Source: Notamacropus eugenii (Eukaryota > Chordata > Mammalia > Diprotodontia > Macropodidae). Taken from it: 64,000 nt of DNA. Positions within the stretch are counted from its first letter, which is position 1. The number at the start of each line of letters is the position of its first letter. Positions 62,250 to 64,000 of this stretch are shown piece by piece. A program made the translations under genes and the position numbers. The notes beneath the pieces are model-generated. The model saw only the letters and a program-made list of their open reading frames with translations. It did no database searches and was not told the origin of the DNA. Location of the stretch: positions 351,169,890 through 351,233,889 of the forward strand of contig NC_092873.1 of the NCBI RefSeq assembly GCF_028372415.1, written 5' to 3'.

Positions 62250-62695
62250 AGGGGAGGGAGAGGGGAGATGTGGAAGGAAAGCCTGGTTATGCTGCTGAAG
62301 GAGGCTTCCTTAAATCCATCACATATGGAAAAGCCATCATCCTGTAGCTGAACGGGGCCTCCTTAAAACCATCAAAAGTGTCTGACCATTAAAGACCCTT
62401 CAGAGAGGAAAGATTCTTACTTTCCCCCACTCTGTATTCTTTTCAGAATTTTCTCTCTTCTGGAAGTCTAAGCTAAGTCTCTCCTGCTGGCCCCTTTGGC
62501 TAGTTTTTCTCTTCTACTTTGGGCACAACTTTCCCTCTGTCTTAGAGATAGTCACTTCATTACACCTCCGTCTTCTCAATCACCCCCAATTGGAGACATT
62601 CACCCTCTTTTCTGGTCCTCTTTGACCTGTGTTCTCATCCAGTCCCTTTCTAAAGGTTTCTCCAAGACTGAGGCTGAGGACAAGACCCTAACCCT
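62250..62695. other. Upstream of NXPH3, nothing recognised
   Basis: No feature beyond chance frames. Confidence 0.35.
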
Positions 62696-62704
62696 TGGAT
62701 GCAG

Positions 62705-62790
62705 CTATTCTCTCCTGTTCATTTCATTACCTTTACAAAGGCTTTGCATATAGTAGGTGCCCAATTCAAGTTTATTGACTGAATTGTGGC
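62705..62790 (+). repeat. L2 tail, sense
   Basis: ttgcatatagtaggtgccca then attcaagtttattgactga. Confidence 0.65.
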
Positions 62791-63074
62791 TGATAGGTCA
62801 GAACTGATGACCCCAAGTTTCCTGGGAGTGTGGCTGGATGAGGAAGGGGCATGGGAGGCTAGACTGATCTCCTACAACTCCTTTTTCTTTATCCTTTTAC
62901 TGCATCTTGATCTTGTGGCTCAATCACCTAAGCTAGGGTTGGAATCCTCTGGAGTTTTCAAGAGTTTCAACAGAGTTGTCTCCCAGAAGACCTCCAAAAG
63001 CAAATTAAAAGGGAGAACAAAATGAGGGCAACATAAGCACTTTAAGATCCACCCAAATAAGGGCTGAAAGCCTT

Positions 63075-63215
63075 TACTTTATACACTTACTAGTTTCATA
63101 CCTCTGGGCAAGTCATTTAACCTTTCTGTGCCTCAGTTTCCTCATCTGTAAAATGAAGACGTTGGACACAATAGCCTAAAAGGTTCCTTTCAGCTTTCTA
63201 TCTATGATCCTATGA
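63075..63215 (+). repeat. MIR SINE, sense
   Basis: cctctgggcaagtcatttaa, cctcagtttcctcatctgta, then aaatgaagacgttggac. Confidence 0.82.
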
Positions 63216-63219
63216 TCGA

Positions 63220-64000
63220 TCCCTGACCAGGAAATACCTTCACTTAATCCTTATCAGTATTCTTTGAGGGAAACTGGTATCCTGTGGGGAGTGGGGGTGG
63301 GGGTAGAAGGCTCCTGTAATATTGTTGGAATCTGGAAGGTAGGAGATGTCATCATCTAATCTCTGAGGGTTGATATGTCTCAAATTTTTAAGTCCATCTC
63401 CCCAGACCAAGAAGGGGCCCCTCCTCAGAAGGAATTAGAAAGCCCTTTCTCAGTGCTTGGTCTTTGTGGATTGTCCAAGGCCAAGGTTTTATCACAGGAT
63501 GGCTTCCCCCTGCTCCAGCCCCCAGTCACCTCCCCCACCATCTGTCAGTCTGTGTGTGCACAGGGAATGCAGATGAATCTTAATATCAGCTTGAGCTGGT
63601 GTAATGAGGAAGACAAACACAAAAGTGTTTTAGGATGCACTGCCAAGTCTCATTTTAAAAATTATTATTATTACACCACAGCCCTGGATGATCAGGACCA
63701 CAGGTCCTTGGGGAGAAATGCTGGGCTAGGTGCAAGTTGGAGATATTTATTTAAACAGTGACCCTCTAAAAGCCACAAGAAGAAACAAAGGCATTCCAGG
63801 CGAAGGTGGCCATTGAGGATGTCTGGGAGGAAAGCTGCAGTTGGGGCAGCTGATAGAAGCAACTCAGCAGGGTTTGCAGTTGTGCCTAACAAAGGGTCAT
63901 TTCTAAGGCCAGACAGGGAGAGAGAAGCTTTGCTCATTCACCACCTCACCCAAGGGATTGCCTTCCCAGAGCAGTGCAAAGAGTTCTACATTGGGAGTCA
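63220..64000. other. Upstream of NXPH3, nothing recognised
   Basis: The open frame at 63375-63761 matches nothing I know; no splice or family evidence supports it as a gene. Confidence 0.35.

Noticed and set aside
63375..63761. 128-codon plus-strand frame near the window end
   Set aside because: No recognisable domain or splice support; treated as chance.

Overview
This is a vertebrate, almost certainly mammalian, nuclear window. Its repeats point to a marsupial: tRNA-related SINEs of the MAR1/WSINE type whose 3' ends carry an RTE-like tail, MIR/THER CORE-SINEs, many L2 fragments, an RTE-clade LINE remnant, and a full-length half-LINE (HAL1) of the sort known from opossum. I cannot name the species from sequence alone.

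Two protein genes are present and face each other tail to tail, the order I recall at human 17q21.33. SPOP lies on the + strand. Its nine coding exons run from 14090 to 38382, splice cleanly at GT/AG sites and give a 374-residue protein that appears nearly identical to human SPOP, a MATH-BTB substrate adaptor of CUL3 ubiquitin ligases. The first 14 kb is intron upstream of the first coding exon; the upstream promoter is outside the window. A repeat-free 3' UTR follows the stop codon. NXPH3 (neurexophilin 3, a secreted neurexin ligand) lies on the - strand as two coding exons (61003-60950 and 58096-57392) giving 252 residues, with a CpG-rich promoter at about 60200-61690. About 19 kb of mostly repeat-derived sequence separates the two stop codons.

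The rest is intronic or intergenic. L2 fragments lie in both orientations, with MIR/THER SINEs, several antisense L1-type 3' fragments, microsatellites and short minisatellites. The best-preserved mobile element is a HAL1 at 22036-24977 in SPOP intron 4, bounded by a perfect 14-bp target duplication; its ORF1 has one frameshift and it has no ORF2.

No prokaryotic-style system, CRISPR array, tRNA or rRNA gene was seen. The most unusual signals are (1) four tandem copies of a small hairpin in the SPOP 3' UTR (39336-39530), each with a preserved stem, and (2) a run of iterated E-boxes (five CAGCTG, two CAGATG in about 240 bp) upstream of the NXPH3 start codon. Repeat boundaries were read by eye and are approximate; repeat family names are from memory of consensus sequences, not from a search.
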